DNA of 64,000 bases from an uncultured Nioella sp. (GTDB taxonomy: Bacteria; Pseudomonadota; Alphaproteobacteria; Rhodobacterales; Rhodobacteraceae). The position numbers and the translations under genes were made by a program. The stretch lies in assembly GCA_947495575.1 (NCBI GenBank), contig CANLZL010000003.1, positions 124,001 to 188,000 of the forward strand. Direction: 5' to 3'. Of this stretch, positions 1 through 8,695 are shown piece by piece. A model generated the notes under the pieces. The model made no database searches, was not told where the DNA came from, and saw nothing but the letters and a program-made list of their open reading frames with translations. The stretch's first letter is position 1. Each line of letters starts with the position of its first letter.

Positions 1-1934
1 TCTTCGCGTTTTTGGCTTTTGGCGGATCGGCCCTGATCGCTGCTGGCCTGACCCTCGGATATAACCGTCTTGATATTCCCGGCACCGGCTCTGGCTTTCT
101 GATTTCAGGGCTTGTCGCCTGCGCCGCCTTGATCGGCCTGTCGACCTGGGTCTGGATACTATTTGATGAAAACGTGGCCCGCCCCGTCGAGCGTCTGGCC
201 GCTGAGATGCGCACCCGTGCGCATACCGATGTAGAGGCTGAAATTGACCATGCCCCGGCCCGCTACCTCGGTGATCTGGCCCCAGCCGCAGCTGCTGTTG
301 CCGAACATCTGACTGAAACCCGAAATGCGCTGGCCCTTGCTGTGGGTCGGGAAACTGCCCAGCTAAACCTTGAAAAATCACGGCTTGAGATGCTTTTGGC
401 GGAATCTCCTGATGGTGTTTTGTTCTGCACTCCTGACCACAAGGTCGCGCTTTATAACGCTCGCGCAGCCGAAGTATTGCGTCACGCTGAGGCGCTTAGC
501 CTTAATCGGCCCATTGCCCACATCCTGATGGCAGCGCCAATTCGTCAGGCATATGATCGGCTTTTGGCTGAGGAGAGTAGCGAAAGCGCCGATATTGTCT
601 GTGCCACCCGGCGAGGCGGGCGCATCATCGAGGCGCGCTTGCGACTTCTGTTCCTCGAAGGGCAAGAAACCAAAACGCCGGGATACATCCTTTCTCTCAG
701 CGACACTGGCGCCGACCTGAAAATCCATGCAGAGCGCGCTGCGCTGTTTAACCGTGTCCTTGATGGTGTGACCGAAGCATCAACTGAATTGCCCGCGCCG
801 TTGGCGGAACTGATTCAGGAAGTATCAGCCGCCAAGGCAACCACCGATGCCCTTTGGTGGCCAATGGAAGTTCTACCGATTTCAGGTCTGGCCCCTGCCC
901 TGCGCGCTCGATTGGCCCGCAAAGACATTGCTTTGACAACGGATTTGCCCGATCGGCGCATTCGTTGCGACGGCTACGCAATAACACGACTTTTAGAGCG
1001 ATTGGCCCTCGGTTGGGCCGGGTCGGGTGCCACAACAGTGACGCTTGCGGCAGATCTTTCTGATACGCATGCAAGCCTTCGACTAGGGTCCGATGCAGAC
1101 ACACCAAGTAAGTCCACGATGGCCGAGTGGCTGTCTGCCCCCCTTGCGCCGGGATTTGCTGGGTTTTCAGGCCGCGACGTCGAAGTCACGCACGGCACGC
1201 GCGTGGCGCTATCGGATGGGCAGATCACGATAACTTTGCCATTGGCGAACCCCTCCCGGTCCGCAGCGCCACGCAAGGTCCAATACGATTTCGACCTTCT
1301 GCACGCAGAACTACCCCACAGCCTAAGGGACGCCAAACTGCGCCAACTTAATTTCGTGATCTTCGACACCGAAACCACTGGCCTGAATCCGCAGGTGGAT
1401 GAAATCTGCCAGATCGCGGCAGTGCGCGTAGTGAATGGAAAGCTGCGCGCGGATGAGCGCTTTGATATGTTGGTCAATCCCGGTCGAAAGATCCCTTCGG
1501 CCTCAACTGCGGTGCATCACATCACGGATGAAATGGTGGCTGATGCTCCTGATGTGGCCACCGCGCTTACCCGCTTTCACAGCTTCGCTGATAACGCGAT
1601 TCTCGTCGCTCATAATGCACCGTTCGATATGGCCTTTTTGCAGCGGCGCGAAGCCGAGATAAGGCGACGTTTCGATCAACCCATTCTCGATACTGTTCTA
1701 CTATCGGCAATCCTCTTCGGCCAATCCGCTGAACATACACTGGATGCTGTCTGCGACCGTCTGGCTATCGTCATTCCCGAAGAAGATCGTCATACAGCGA
1801 TAGGCGACGCCATCGGCACCGGAGACGCGTTTGCCAAGATGATTCCGATGCTCGAAGCGGCAGATCTGCCTACATTGGGAGCAACGATCGAGGCCTTTGA
1901 CCGACACAGCCGGTTAATCGGCCATTTGAATTGA
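1..1934 (+). CDS. Membrane-anchored PAS / degenerate kinase-like protein fused to a DnaQ-type 3'-5' exonuclease (5' partial)
   Basis: The reading frame is open to the left edge of the window, so the true start lies upstream. What is seen: at least one N-terminal membrane segment, a linker, a PAS-like domain at about residues 125-225 and a region at about 290-400 that resembles a histidine-kinase ATPase but has no H-box. The C-terminal DEDDh exonuclease has FDTETTG near residue 452, a HHITDEMV segment, VAHNAPFDM and a final H(x4)D in HTAIGD. The exonuclease should remove 3' nucleotides as in the DNA polymerase III epsilon family. The sensor-like half suggests a membrane-linked or signal-controlled nuclease rather than the replicative proofreader, which is normally short and soluble. 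Residue numbers count from a TTG at position 12. Confidence 0.8.
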   Translation, partial: FAFLAFGGSALIAAGLTLGYNRLDIPGTGSGFLISGLVACAALIGLSTWVWILFDENVARPVERLAAEMRTRAHTDVEAEIDHAPARYLGDLAPAAAAVAEHLTETRNALALAVGRETAQLNLEKSRLEMLLAESPDGVLFCTPDHKVALYNARAAEVLRHAEALSLNRPIAHILMAAPIRQAYDRLLAEESSESADIVCATRRGGRIIEARLRLLFLEGQETKTPGYILSLSDTGADLKIHAERAALFNRVLDGVTEASTELPAPLAELIQEVSAAKATTDALWWPMEVLPISGLAPALRARLARKDIALTTDLPDRRIRCDGYAITRLLERLALGWAGSGATTVTLAADLSDTHASLRLGSDADTPSKSTMAEWLSAPLAPGFAGFSGRDVEVTHGTRVALSDGQITITLPLANPSRSAAPRKVQYDFDLLHAELPHSLRDAKLRQLNFVIFDTETTGLNPQVDEICQIAAVRVVNGKLRADERFDMLVNPGRKIPSASTAVHHITDEMVADAPDVATALTRFHSFADNAILVAHNAPFDMAFLQRREAEIRRRFDQPILDTVLLSAILFGQSAEHTLDAVCDRLAIVIPEEDRHTAIGDAIGTGDAFAKMIPMLEAADLPTLGATIEAFDRHSRLIGHLN

Positions 1935-1985
1935 CGACCGCGCGGAAACATGGACCGCATTGTGACACAGACTGGAGATATCGAT

Positions 1986-2675
1986 ATGGCCCGTGTGCCG
2001 CTCTACAAACAAGCCGAGACTGAAATGATGCGCAGGATCACCGAAGGCGAATGGCCAGTCGGACAGCGCCTTGGCAATGAGTTTGAGCTGGCCCATGAAT
2101 TTGGTGTCAGCCAAGGCACCATGCGGCGTGCGCTTATCTCACTAGAAGGCATGGGTTATCTGCACCGCAAACCCGGTCGCGGCACATTGGTCGCCAGGCC
2201 AGAGGCAACGGCGAACGGAACCGCGATGGCCTCCGGTGGCTTCCAACGCCTGACTGGCCAAGATGGCGGCGCGCTTGATCTTATGGTGTTTCGTAGCCGC
2301 ACTTCTCAACGTCGCGCCGATCCGGTCGAAGCCGGTTTGTTCGGAGGTGGGCAACTGCATACGCTATCGCGCACACTAAAATGTGACGACGCCCGATTTG
2401 CGTTGGAAGAAATCGCCAGCCCATCGGATCTGCACGAGGAACTGCCCGCCGACTTCATCGACCTTCTGGAAGAGCTCGGACAAACTCCGGCCCGTATCGA
2501 CGACCGCCTGCATGCCGAAGCGATTTCGATGGGCGATTCCGTTGCTCTGTCGACCGACCGACACGCGGCCCTACTCTGCTTGACCCGAGTGGCTTATGAC
2601 GGTGACGGCAAGGCCATCGTACGGCAGGTTATGCGTATGGCAGGACCAGTCAGCTACGGCGTAACTTTGGGTTAG
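1986..2675 (+). CDS. GntR family (HutC/UTRA type) transcriptional regulator
   Basis: A 229-residue protein with an N-terminal GntR winged helix (VPLYKQAETEMMRRI, then EFGVSQGTMRRAL and RKPGRGTLV) and a C-terminal UTRA-like effector domain (about residues 85-225). Proteins of this type are usually repressors released by a small metabolite. An upstream ATG at 1950 is in frame, but a GGAG at 1974-1977 sits 8 bases before the ATG at 1986, so 1986 is preferred. It lies 51 bases after the exonuclease gene on the same strand. No catabolic gene is adjacent on this strand, so the effector and targets cannot be inferred. Confidence 0.8.
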   Translation: MARVPLYKQAETEMMRRITEGEWPVGQRLGNEFELAHEFGVSQGTMRRALISLEGMGYLHRKPGRGTLVARPEATANGTAMASGGFQRLTGQDGGALDLMVFRSRTSQRRADPVEAGLFGGGQLHTLSRTLKCDDARFALEEIASPSDLHEELPADFIDLLEELGQTPARIDDRLHAEAISMGDSVALSTDRHAALLCLTRVAYDGDGKAIVRQVMRMAGPVSYGVTLG

Positions 2676-2732
2676 TGTTGCCGCCTTCGTTTCCGGGGTT
2701 ACCCCTCCGGTGTTGCCTGTAGGCTCACCGAA

Positions 2733-3236
2733 CTAGCGGCAGGCCAGATAAGTTAAGTCACAGGTTAGCCCGGCCCGGCACGACATATTGGACAGGCAGA
2801 AATCGCCGACATTGCCGCCGCCCCCGATTCCGTTGTTTCCATTGCCTTGACCGCCGCCACTGTTGCCGGAACCGCCATTGCCGCCGACACCCGTTCCTGG
2901 GCTTCCACCGCGCATAGCAACAGCACAGAAGTTGTTGCACTGGCTATAAACCCACCGGCAATCATCGTAATCGCCTTCATCGCAGAACCTACGACAAACT
3001 GAAGCGGCCGTTTGCAGCGCGATGCAATCATAAGTGCTCAATGAGCAAGCTTGCTGCGTCATGTAATCAGCGTCGAGACATTGATACGTCTGATTATATT
3101 GAGCTACCGCCGGGGTACCCTGCGCCAATCCCAAAACCAGCACCAGAGTGCAAATACTTACCAACCGGGAGGCCAGACCAACGATCTTTTTCCTAAATAG
3201 CGGCCTCGTCACATTGACAAAAATCAAATTTGGCAT
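2733..3236 (-). CDS. Secreted Cys-rich protein with a Gly/Asn-rich linker, unknown function
   Basis: A 167-residue protein. The ATG at 3236 is chosen over a TTG at 3263 because GAGGGG lies just before it. Residues 1-46 look like a long signal peptide ending in TPAVAQ. The mature part has a first Cys-rich domain with about nine cysteines, then about 33 residues made almost only of Gly, Asn and Ser, and a short C-terminal domain with four cysteines (FCLSNMSC ... GLTCDLTYLACR). The even, clustered cysteines suggest two disulfide-knotted modules joined by a flexible tether, acting in the periplasm or outside the cell. No family was recognised. It stands alone between divergent and convergent neighbours. 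Confidence 0.6.
   Translation of the reverse strand: MPNLIFVNVTRPLFRKKIVGLASRLVSICTLVLVLGLAQGTPAVAQYNQTYQCLDADYMTQQACSLSTYDCIALQTAASVCRRFCDEGDYDDCRWVYSQCNNFCAVAMRGGSPGTGVGGNGGSGNSGGGQGNGNNGIGGGGNVGDFCLSNMSCRAGLTCDLTYLACR
2800..2905 (-). repeat. Low-complexity Gly/Asn/Ser-coding tract
   Basis: Runs of gccgcc and ccattgccgcc on the plus strand encode the Gly/Asn-rich linker of the secreted Cys-rich protein. The tract is imperfectly repetitive and could vary in length between strains. Confidence 0.6.
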
Positions 3237-3356
3237 AACGGCCCCTCTGAATCTTACGATCAATCCAGAGACGGTATCATGAAACAGGCCCGCGCCCTAA
3301 TTGGGTAACAGGTCGAAGCAAGAAGCAACGTCTTCCATCGCCAGAAAACAAGGGTG

Positions 3357-3382
3357 AAAACGAAGCCAGATTTCCGGCTTCG
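3357..3382 (-). terminator. Rho-independent terminator after the galactoside operon
   Basis: A 7-bp perfect stem (CGAAGCC at 3361-3367 with GGCTTCG at 3376-3382, 8-base loop) is followed on the minus strand by TTTT. It lies 40 bases past the stop of the last gene of the operon. Confidence 0.6.
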
Positions 3383-3421
3383 GTGACACAGTTTTGATTT
3401 CTTGCCCGTCCCCGAAATCAC

Positions 3422-4870
3422 TCAGATTCCGTCGATGCACACATATTTGGTGTCTAGGTAATCTTCGAGTCCTTGGCTGCCGCCCTCTTTGCCCATTCCG
3501 CTTTCCTTGACGCCGCCAAACGGGGCCTCGACGGTGGTGATAAGGCCAGAATTGATGCCAATCATGCCATATTCCAAGCCTTCGTTCAGTCGGAAAACTC
3601 GTGCCATATCTGTGGTATAGGCGTAACAGGCCAATCCGAATTCTGTGTCGTTGGCCATGGCCATCACGTCTTCTTCGGTTTCGAATTTGAACACCGGGGC
3701 AAGCGGGCCAAAAATCTCTTCCTTGGCAAACATCATGTCCTGGGTGGCCCCAACAATCACAGTTGGTTCAAAGAAACTGCCGCCATTGCCGTGTCGATTG
3801 CCGCCGGTGGCAATCCGCCCACCTTTCTGCGTTGCATCCGAAACAAACTCTTCGACCTTTTCAACTGCGGCTACGTCAACCAGAGGGCCTTGTTCGACCC
3901 CGGCGGTCATGCCGTCACCTACTTTTAGTGCCGCGGTTTTCTCTGCCAATTTCGCCACAAAGGCGTCGTGAATTCCGGCCTGCACATACATCCGGTTCGC
4001 GCAAACGCAGGTCTGGCCTGCATTGCGGAATTTCGAAACCATCGCGCCCTCAACTGCGGCGTCCAAATCGGCATCGTCAAAAACAATAAACGGTGCGTTT
4101 CCACCCAGTTCCATCGAGACTTTCTTAACGGTATCCGCGCTTTGACGGATCAGGAGCTTGCCGATCCCGGTTGAGCCAGTAAAGGTCACTTTGCGCACCT
4201 CAGGCCGTTCCATGATCTCGCCCGCGATCTTGCTGGCCGACCCGGTTACGATATTGACGACCCCTTTGGGGTAGCCCACTTCTTCCGCCAAAGCTGCCCA
4301 GGCAAGCCCGGAATATGGGGTCTGCGTCGCAGGTTTCGCCACAACCGTACAGCCAACAGCCAAGGCAGGTGCCAGTTTACGCGCCAGCATCGAAGACGGG
4401 AAATTCCACGGCGTGATCATGCCGACAACGCCGACCGGGTGTTTGGTAACAAGGATGCGGCGACCGTTCACTCCGGGGGGGACGATCTCACCTTTTGATC
4501 TCCGTGCCTCTTCAGCGAACCAACGCACATACTGTGCACCAATGGCAATTTCGCCCTTAGCCTCGGCCAGCGGCTTACCCATTTCTATGGTCAGCAACTC
4601 ACCCAACGCCGCTTGGTTATCCATCAGGGCATCGTGCATTTTCCACAGCAATCCGACCCGATCCATCAATGACATGGCTGCAAATTCGGGGAACGCTGCC
4701 TTGGCTGCATCTACCGCACGGGATGTTTCAGCCGCACCGGAGTTGGGAATCGTGCCGATCACCTGCCCATTTGCCGGGTTTGTGACATCTATGGTCTGAC
4801 CAGAATCCGCCGCAACCCATTCACCGTTGATATAGTTCGCTTCCTTCAACCAGGCCGCAAATCCGCTCAT
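3422..4870 (-). CDS. gabD: NAD(P)-dependent succinate-semialdehyde / 2-oxoglutarate-semialdehyde dehydrogenase
   Basis: A 482-residue aldehyde dehydrogenase. ATG 4870 is chosen because AGGAGGA lies just upstream; the frame continues to 4942 without support. Key features are ITPWNFP, FTGSTGIGKLL, the general-base Glu in MELGGNAPF, the catalytic Cys in NAGQTCVCANR, and a C-terminal FGGVKESGMGKEGG typical of the GabD group. It oxidises a C4 or C5 semialdehyde to the diacid. It is the last gene of the galactoside operon, 14 bases after gap. In that setting it may oxidise 2-oxoglutarate semialdehyde from L-arabinose, whose first steps are often shared with D-galactose, rather than take part in GABA breakdown. 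That assignment is inference. Confidence 0.85.
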   Translation of the reverse strand: MSGFAAWLKEANYINGEWVAADSGQTIDVTNPANGQVIGTIPNSGAAETSRAVDAAKAAFPEFAAMSLMDRVGLLWKMHDALMDNQAALGELLTIEMGKPLAEAKGEIAIGAQYVRWFAEEARRSKGEIVPPGVNGRRILVTKHPVGVVGMITPWNFPSSMLARKLAPALAVGCTVVAKPATQTPYSGLAWAALAEEVGYPKGVVNIVTGSASKIAGEIMERPEVRKVTFTGSTGIGKLLIRQSADTVKKVSMELGGNAPFIVFDDADLDAAVEGAMVSKFRNAGQTCVCANRMYVQAGIHDAFVAKLAEKTAALKVGDGMTAGVEQGPLVDVAAVEKVEEFVSDATQKGGRIATGGNRHGNGGSFFEPTVIVGATQDMMFAKEEIFGPLAPVFKFETEEDVMAMANDTEFGLACYAYTTDMARVFRLNEGLEYGMIGINSGLITTVEAPFGGVKESGMGKEGGSQGLEDYLDTKYVCIDGI

Positions 4871-4884
4871 CTCATTGATCCTCC

Positions 4885-5868
4885 TCAGGAAAATTTGCCC
4901 ATACGTTGAGCAACGTCCAGCATTCGGGCAGAAAAGCCCCATTCATTGTCATACCATCCAAAAACGCGAAGCATACCCCCTTTGGATCGCTTTATTTCTG
5001 GTCCCGCAATGATCAGCGATTCAGGCCGCTGGCGCAGGTCTGACGAAACCAGCGGCTTTTCGGTATAACCAATGACACCCCCGGTTGATGCCAAGAGCGA
5101 TTTCACCTCATTAGCCTGCGGTCGGTCCCGGGTGATCACCGCCAGATCGACGCAAGACACGCTTGCCGTCGGCACACGAACCGCAGACCCGGTGATACGC
5201 CCGGCCAGATGCGGCAGGACAACATCCACCAAATGCTCTGCACTTGTTGTGGTGGGCACCATGGAAAGGGCGGCGGCACGACTGCGCGCGGGGTTCGCCA
5301 TAGGCATATCTACTGTGGGCTGGCTGCCCGTATAGCAATGCACTGTCGTCATCAGTGCCGTTTCCAAACCATAAGCGTCATCCAGAACCCGTGCCAATGG
5401 GGCAAGGGCATTTGTCGTGCAGGAGGCATTGGAGACAATTATGTGTTCTGGGCCAAGGATTTCTTCATTGGCTCCCAAGACAATCGTGGCATCAGCAGAC
5501 AGCGACGGCCCCGAGATCAGAACCCGCGTCGCGCCCGCCGCCAACCCCTGTTCCGCGATGTCCCGCCTTGCCCGGCCTGTGCACTCCATCAAAAGGTCGA
5601 CATTATTGAGTTTGAGGGCAGACAGATCCGATTGCTGGGAAAAGGCGATGCGCCGTCCACCCGCAATTAAGGCGTCCTGTTCAAACTCCACCCCACCGGG
5701 GAACGGGCCAAAAACGGAATCATATTCAAAGAGGTAAGCGCAGGTTTCGACTGGCGCGATGTCGTTTACCGACACAATCTCGATCCCGGACCACGCATCG
5801 CTGGTCAGCCACGCCCGCAAGACCGACCGCCCAATGCGCCCGAACCCGTTGATTGCAACTTTGATCAT
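4885..5868 (-). CDS. gap: Glyceraldehyde-3-phosphate dehydrogenase (operon-borne paralogue)
   Basis: A 327-residue type I GAPDH with Rossmann start VAINGFGRIGR, catalytic Cys in SNASCTTNALAPL, active-site His in TTVHCYTG and C-terminal WYDNEWGFS. ATG 5868 is preferred to the codon at 5889 because a GGAG lies 9 bases before it. It converts glyceraldehyde 3-phosphate to 1,3-bisphosphoglycerate. Its place after the aldolase and kinase genes makes sense: the KDPGal aldolase of this operon yields pyruvate plus glyceraldehyde 3-phosphate, so the operon carries its own entry into lower glycolysis. It is probably not the housekeeping copy. Confidence 0.9.
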   Translation of the reverse strand: MIKVAINGFGRIGRSVLRAWLTSDAWSGIEIVSVNDIAPVETCAYLFEYDSVFGPFPGGVEFEQDALIAGGRRIAFSQQSDLSALKLNNVDLLMECTGRARRDIAEQGLAAGATRVLISGPSLSADATIVLGANEEILGPEHIIVSNASCTTNALAPLARVLDDAYGLETALMTTVHCYTGSQPTVDMPMANPARSRAAALSMVPTTTSAEHLVDVVLPHLAGRITGSAVRVPTASVSCVDLAVITRDRPQANEVKSLLASTGGVIGYTEKPLVSSDLRQRPESLIIAGPEIKRSKGGMLRVFGWYDNEWGFSARMLDVAQRMGKFS

Positions 5869-5927
5869 TCCCGCCATCTCCACGTCCAAATTTCAGGCGC
5901 AGAGTGATGCATGGGCAAGGCGAAGGT

Positions 5928-7835
5928 TCAAGCCGTGGATTTGTACCAATACACGCCGGCAGGTGCTATAGTCTGTCCCTGATAGTCTTGCGGGTCAGTT
6001 CCATAATTGATGACGAACATCATGTCCCCCGCCCGTCTGCACCGCAATCCGTCCGGCATATGTGCGACCTCAAGGCCCTGATCTTGCAACAATATCTCAA
6101 GCAACCCCTGCATGGCCACAGGATCAAGATAACCGCCGAGATAGCGGAGCGTGTCACTTCCCACCAATAATGGTTCACCATCTTGGGTACGAAGCTGCAC
6201 ATCGGCATTGCCTTCAAGAAACTCGCGCCAAAGCGTCACAACCCCACCGCCCTCTATCGGGATCGGCATATCCGGCCTGAGGGATTCGACGCGTGAAATC
6301 GTTACATCAAGCCCATCGATCTGAGGTGGCAAAGGCACTGGAATCGACAATTCAGAGGTCTTGGAATTTGTGCGCGGGCCGAGCAGGATCGACGCTTCGG
6401 CCTTTGAAATCGCGGCTTTCAATTGATCCGTCAAAGTTTGCACGCCCGGTACGAGGATCAACTTGTACCCCGATAAATCCGACACGTCGGGACGCAGGAT
6501 ATCGACCGACTGCCCTAAGCGGCGCAAAGCCTTGTACATATCGAAGACCAGTTGGAAATAATCCAACCCCTGCCCTTGCGGCTGCACCTCCCATGACCAT
6601 TGAGCGTCATAGTCAAAGACAAGTGCAATCGGTGCCTGCGCAACAGCGACTTCTGGCAGCTCGGCCAACTCCCTCGCTACTTGTTTGGCCGCGTAATAGG
6701 CTGTTGCCGGTTCGCTATCCGGACGCAGCATGCCCGCATGCATCTGCTCCTGCGCAAACGGGGCCTGACGCCAGCGGAAATAGGCAACGCATTCGGCACC
6801 GTGGGCAAAGGCCTCCCACGCCCACAGCCGTTCCATTCCCGCCATCGGAGCCGGGTTGTAGGGCGCCCAGTTCACTGGACCCGGTTGTTGTTCCATCACC
6901 CACCATCGGCCTTTGCCAACGGCCCGATAAAGGTCGTGATGGAAGGCCTGAAAATCAGGATCGCCCTGTCGAGCATTCGCAGATTGATGGGCGTCATCGG
7001 CGCCTACGCGGTCCTCCAAGAAGCCAAGCGGGTAACTGTCCCAAGTGGCAATCTCCATCTGGTCGCCGGTTTTCCAATGGTCGAAATCGGTGATCCGGCC
7101 CATATAATTATGCGAAATCGGGGCATCAGAATGGGCGCGAATAATGTCGACCTGAACCTGATTGAACCGAACCACCTGATCCGAACTGAAGCGGCGGAAC
7201 GCAAGGCAGTGCGCCGGGTTCGCTTCGGTCACTGTCAAGTTGGGCAGGCCAATCTGATCGAAACTTTGATAGTCCATCGACCAGAAAATATTGCCCCATG
7301 CCTCGTTCAACGCTTCGATATTGCCATAGCGGTTTTGGCACCAAACCTGGAACGCCTTATGAGCAGCGTCAGAATAGGACACCGTCGTGTCATGGCAGCC
7401 ATATTCATTGTCAGTTTGCCATGCAGCGACATGCGGGTTTTTGCCATAGCGCTCCGCAAAGAGGCGCGTAATACGGGCGCTTTCATCGCGATATCCGTCA
7501 TGGCTGAAGCAATAATGCCGGCGCGATCCAAACCCGCGCGGGCGACCATCAAGATCAACGGCCAGCATGTCGGGATGCTTATCGATCATCCAGCGTGGCG
7601 GGGTTGCCGTCGGTGTTCCCAGAACGATTTTCAGGCCGGCTGCGCCCAAAACATCAACTGCCCGATCCAGCCACTCAAACGTCATTTTCCCGGGCGTCGG
7701 TTCCAGTCGTGACCAGGCAAATTCACCGATCCGCACCCAAGTCAGGCCGATCTCGACCATGCGCGCCGCATCGTCGGCCCAAATTTCTTCTGGCCAATGT
7801 TCGGGGTAATAGCAGGTCCCGAGCGTCCGCTTCAC
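5928..7835 (-). CDS. GH42 beta-galactosidase
   Basis: A 635-residue cytoplasmic glycoside hydrolase of family 42. The N-terminus GTCYYPEHWPE is diagnostic. The acid/base is Glu144 (TDNEYG) and the nucleophile Glu315 (WWVMEQQPGPVNW). An A4-type TIM barrel is followed by the trimerisation and small beta domains. It releases beta-linked D-galactose from short galactosides. The start is GTG and overlaps the stop of the lactonase gene by 4 bases (GTGA), so the two are translationally coupled. No signal peptide is seen, which fits hydrolysis after uptake by the ABC transporter of the operon. Confidence 0.93.
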   Translation of the reverse strand: MKRTLGTCYYPEHWPEEIWADDAARMVEIGLTWVRIGEFAWSRLEPTPGKMTFEWLDRAVDVLGAAGLKIVLGTPTATPPRWMIDKHPDMLAVDLDGRPRGFGSRRHYCFSHDGYRDESARITRLFAERYGKNPHVAAWQTDNEYGCHDTTVSYSDAAHKAFQVWCQNRYGNIEALNEAWGNIFWSMDYQSFDQIGLPNLTVTEANPAHCLAFRRFSSDQVVRFNQVQVDIIRAHSDAPISHNYMGRITDFDHWKTGDQMEIATWDSYPLGFLEDRVGADDAHQSANARQGDPDFQAFHHDLYRAVGKGRWWVMEQQPGPVNWAPYNPAPMAGMERLWAWEAFAHGAECVAYFRWRQAPFAQEQMHAGMLRPDSEPATAYYAAKQVARELAELPEVAVAQAPIALVFDYDAQWSWEVQPQGQGLDYFQLVFDMYKALRRLGQSVDILRPDVSDLSGYKLILVPGVQTLTDQLKAAISKAEASILLGPRTNSKTSELSIPVPLPPQIDGLDVTISRVESLRPDMPIPIEGGGVVTLWREFLEGNADVQLRTQDGEPLLVGSDTLRYLGGYLDPVAMQGLLEILLQDQGLEVAHMPDGLRCRRAGDMMFVINYGTDPQDYQGQTIAPAGVYWYKSTA

Positions 7836-8695
7836 AAGATAACCTCGGGCTCCATCTGTCCCTGAGCAACATCTTCGATGACGAAGGTTTGCCCGGCCAG
7901 CGGCGTTTCGATCATTGCTTCGCTGCCCAATCCGACATTGGCCGATGTCACGTAAAGATCACGTAAACCAGCGCCACCAAACGCGGGGCAAGTTGCCTGA
8001 CCGGCAGGGATGGTCACATCGCGCAAGACTTCCCCTGCGGGCGAATATGCCCGAACGCGCGAATGTCCCCACTCAGCGCTCCAGTAATTTCCGTCGGTGT
8101 CCACCACGGCGCCATCTGCATTTGGGCCACCTTCGCCATGATCGAGGAACACTTCGGGATCGCCCACGGGCCAGCCATCGACTGCATTCAACTGCTGCCG
8201 CCAAACCTTGCCCTGACGAGTATCCGCGAAATAGCCAATATTACCTTCAGGCGCAAAGCAGATGCCGTTGGAAACAGTGATGTTCGGGTAAAGCTGCCTC
8301 AGCTCACCCTTGTAGTAACGATAGATAGCCCCTGCACCTGGTTCTCCGTTGAAGCCCATGGTTCCAATCCAGAACCCGCCCCAAGGGTCGGCGCGGCCAT
8401 CATTGGAACGGGTGAGAGGGTTGTCTGCCTCAAGCGAAACAATGGTTTCCTCTTTCCCCGTGGTCAGGTCGAACCGAAACAAGTCGGTCTCAGACGCGAT
8501 CAGCAATGCATCCTCACCGACCCAACCAGCGGCAGAAACATGTCGGTCAAACGTCCAGGTCTTCTGACCCTCCGACGTGCGCGTCATTAGGGTCTTTCCA
8601 AGAATGTCGAACCAAAAAAACTGCTGCCGCTTTGGGTTCCAAAGCGGCCCCTCGCCCAGCTTGCAGGCCCGGTCGTCAAAAACTGTCGCGATCAT
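7832..8695 (-). CDS. SMP-30/gluconolactonase family sugar lactonase (galactonolactonase)
   Basis: A 287-residue six-bladed propeller with the family metal-site signatures LGEGPLWNP (Glu near residue 15), SNDGRADPWGGFWIGTMG, TVSNGICFAP and DGAVVDTDGNYWSAEW. It should open the galactono-lactone made by the SDR dehydrogenase to the free sugar acid. It overlaps dgoA by 4 bases upstream and the beta-galactosidase gene by 4 bases downstream. Related lactonases also act on arabino-, xylono- and gluconolactones, so the exact substrate is inferred from the operon. Confidence 0.88.
   Translation of the reverse strand: MIATVFDDRACKLGEGPLWNPKRQQFFWFDILGKTLMTRTSEGQKTWTFDRHVSAAGWVGEDALLIASETDLFRFDLTTGKEETIVSLEADNPLTRSNDGRADPWGGFWIGTMGFNGEPGAGAIYRYYKGELRQLYPNITVSNGICFAPEGNIGYFADTRQGKVWRQQLNAVDGWPVGDPEVFLDHGEGGPNADGAVVDTDGNYWSAEWGHSRVRAYSPAGEVLRDVTIPAGQATCPAFGGAGLRDLYVTSANVGLGSEAMIETPLAGQTFVIEDVAQGQMEPEVIL

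Noticed and set aside
2676-3421. Insertion sequence or phage remnant near the secreted Cys-rich gene
   Set aside because: No terminal repeats, target duplication or transposase-like frame was found.
6600-7712. 370-codon plus-strand frame opposite the GH42 gene
   Set aside because: The minus-strand product has all catalytic residues; the shadow has none.
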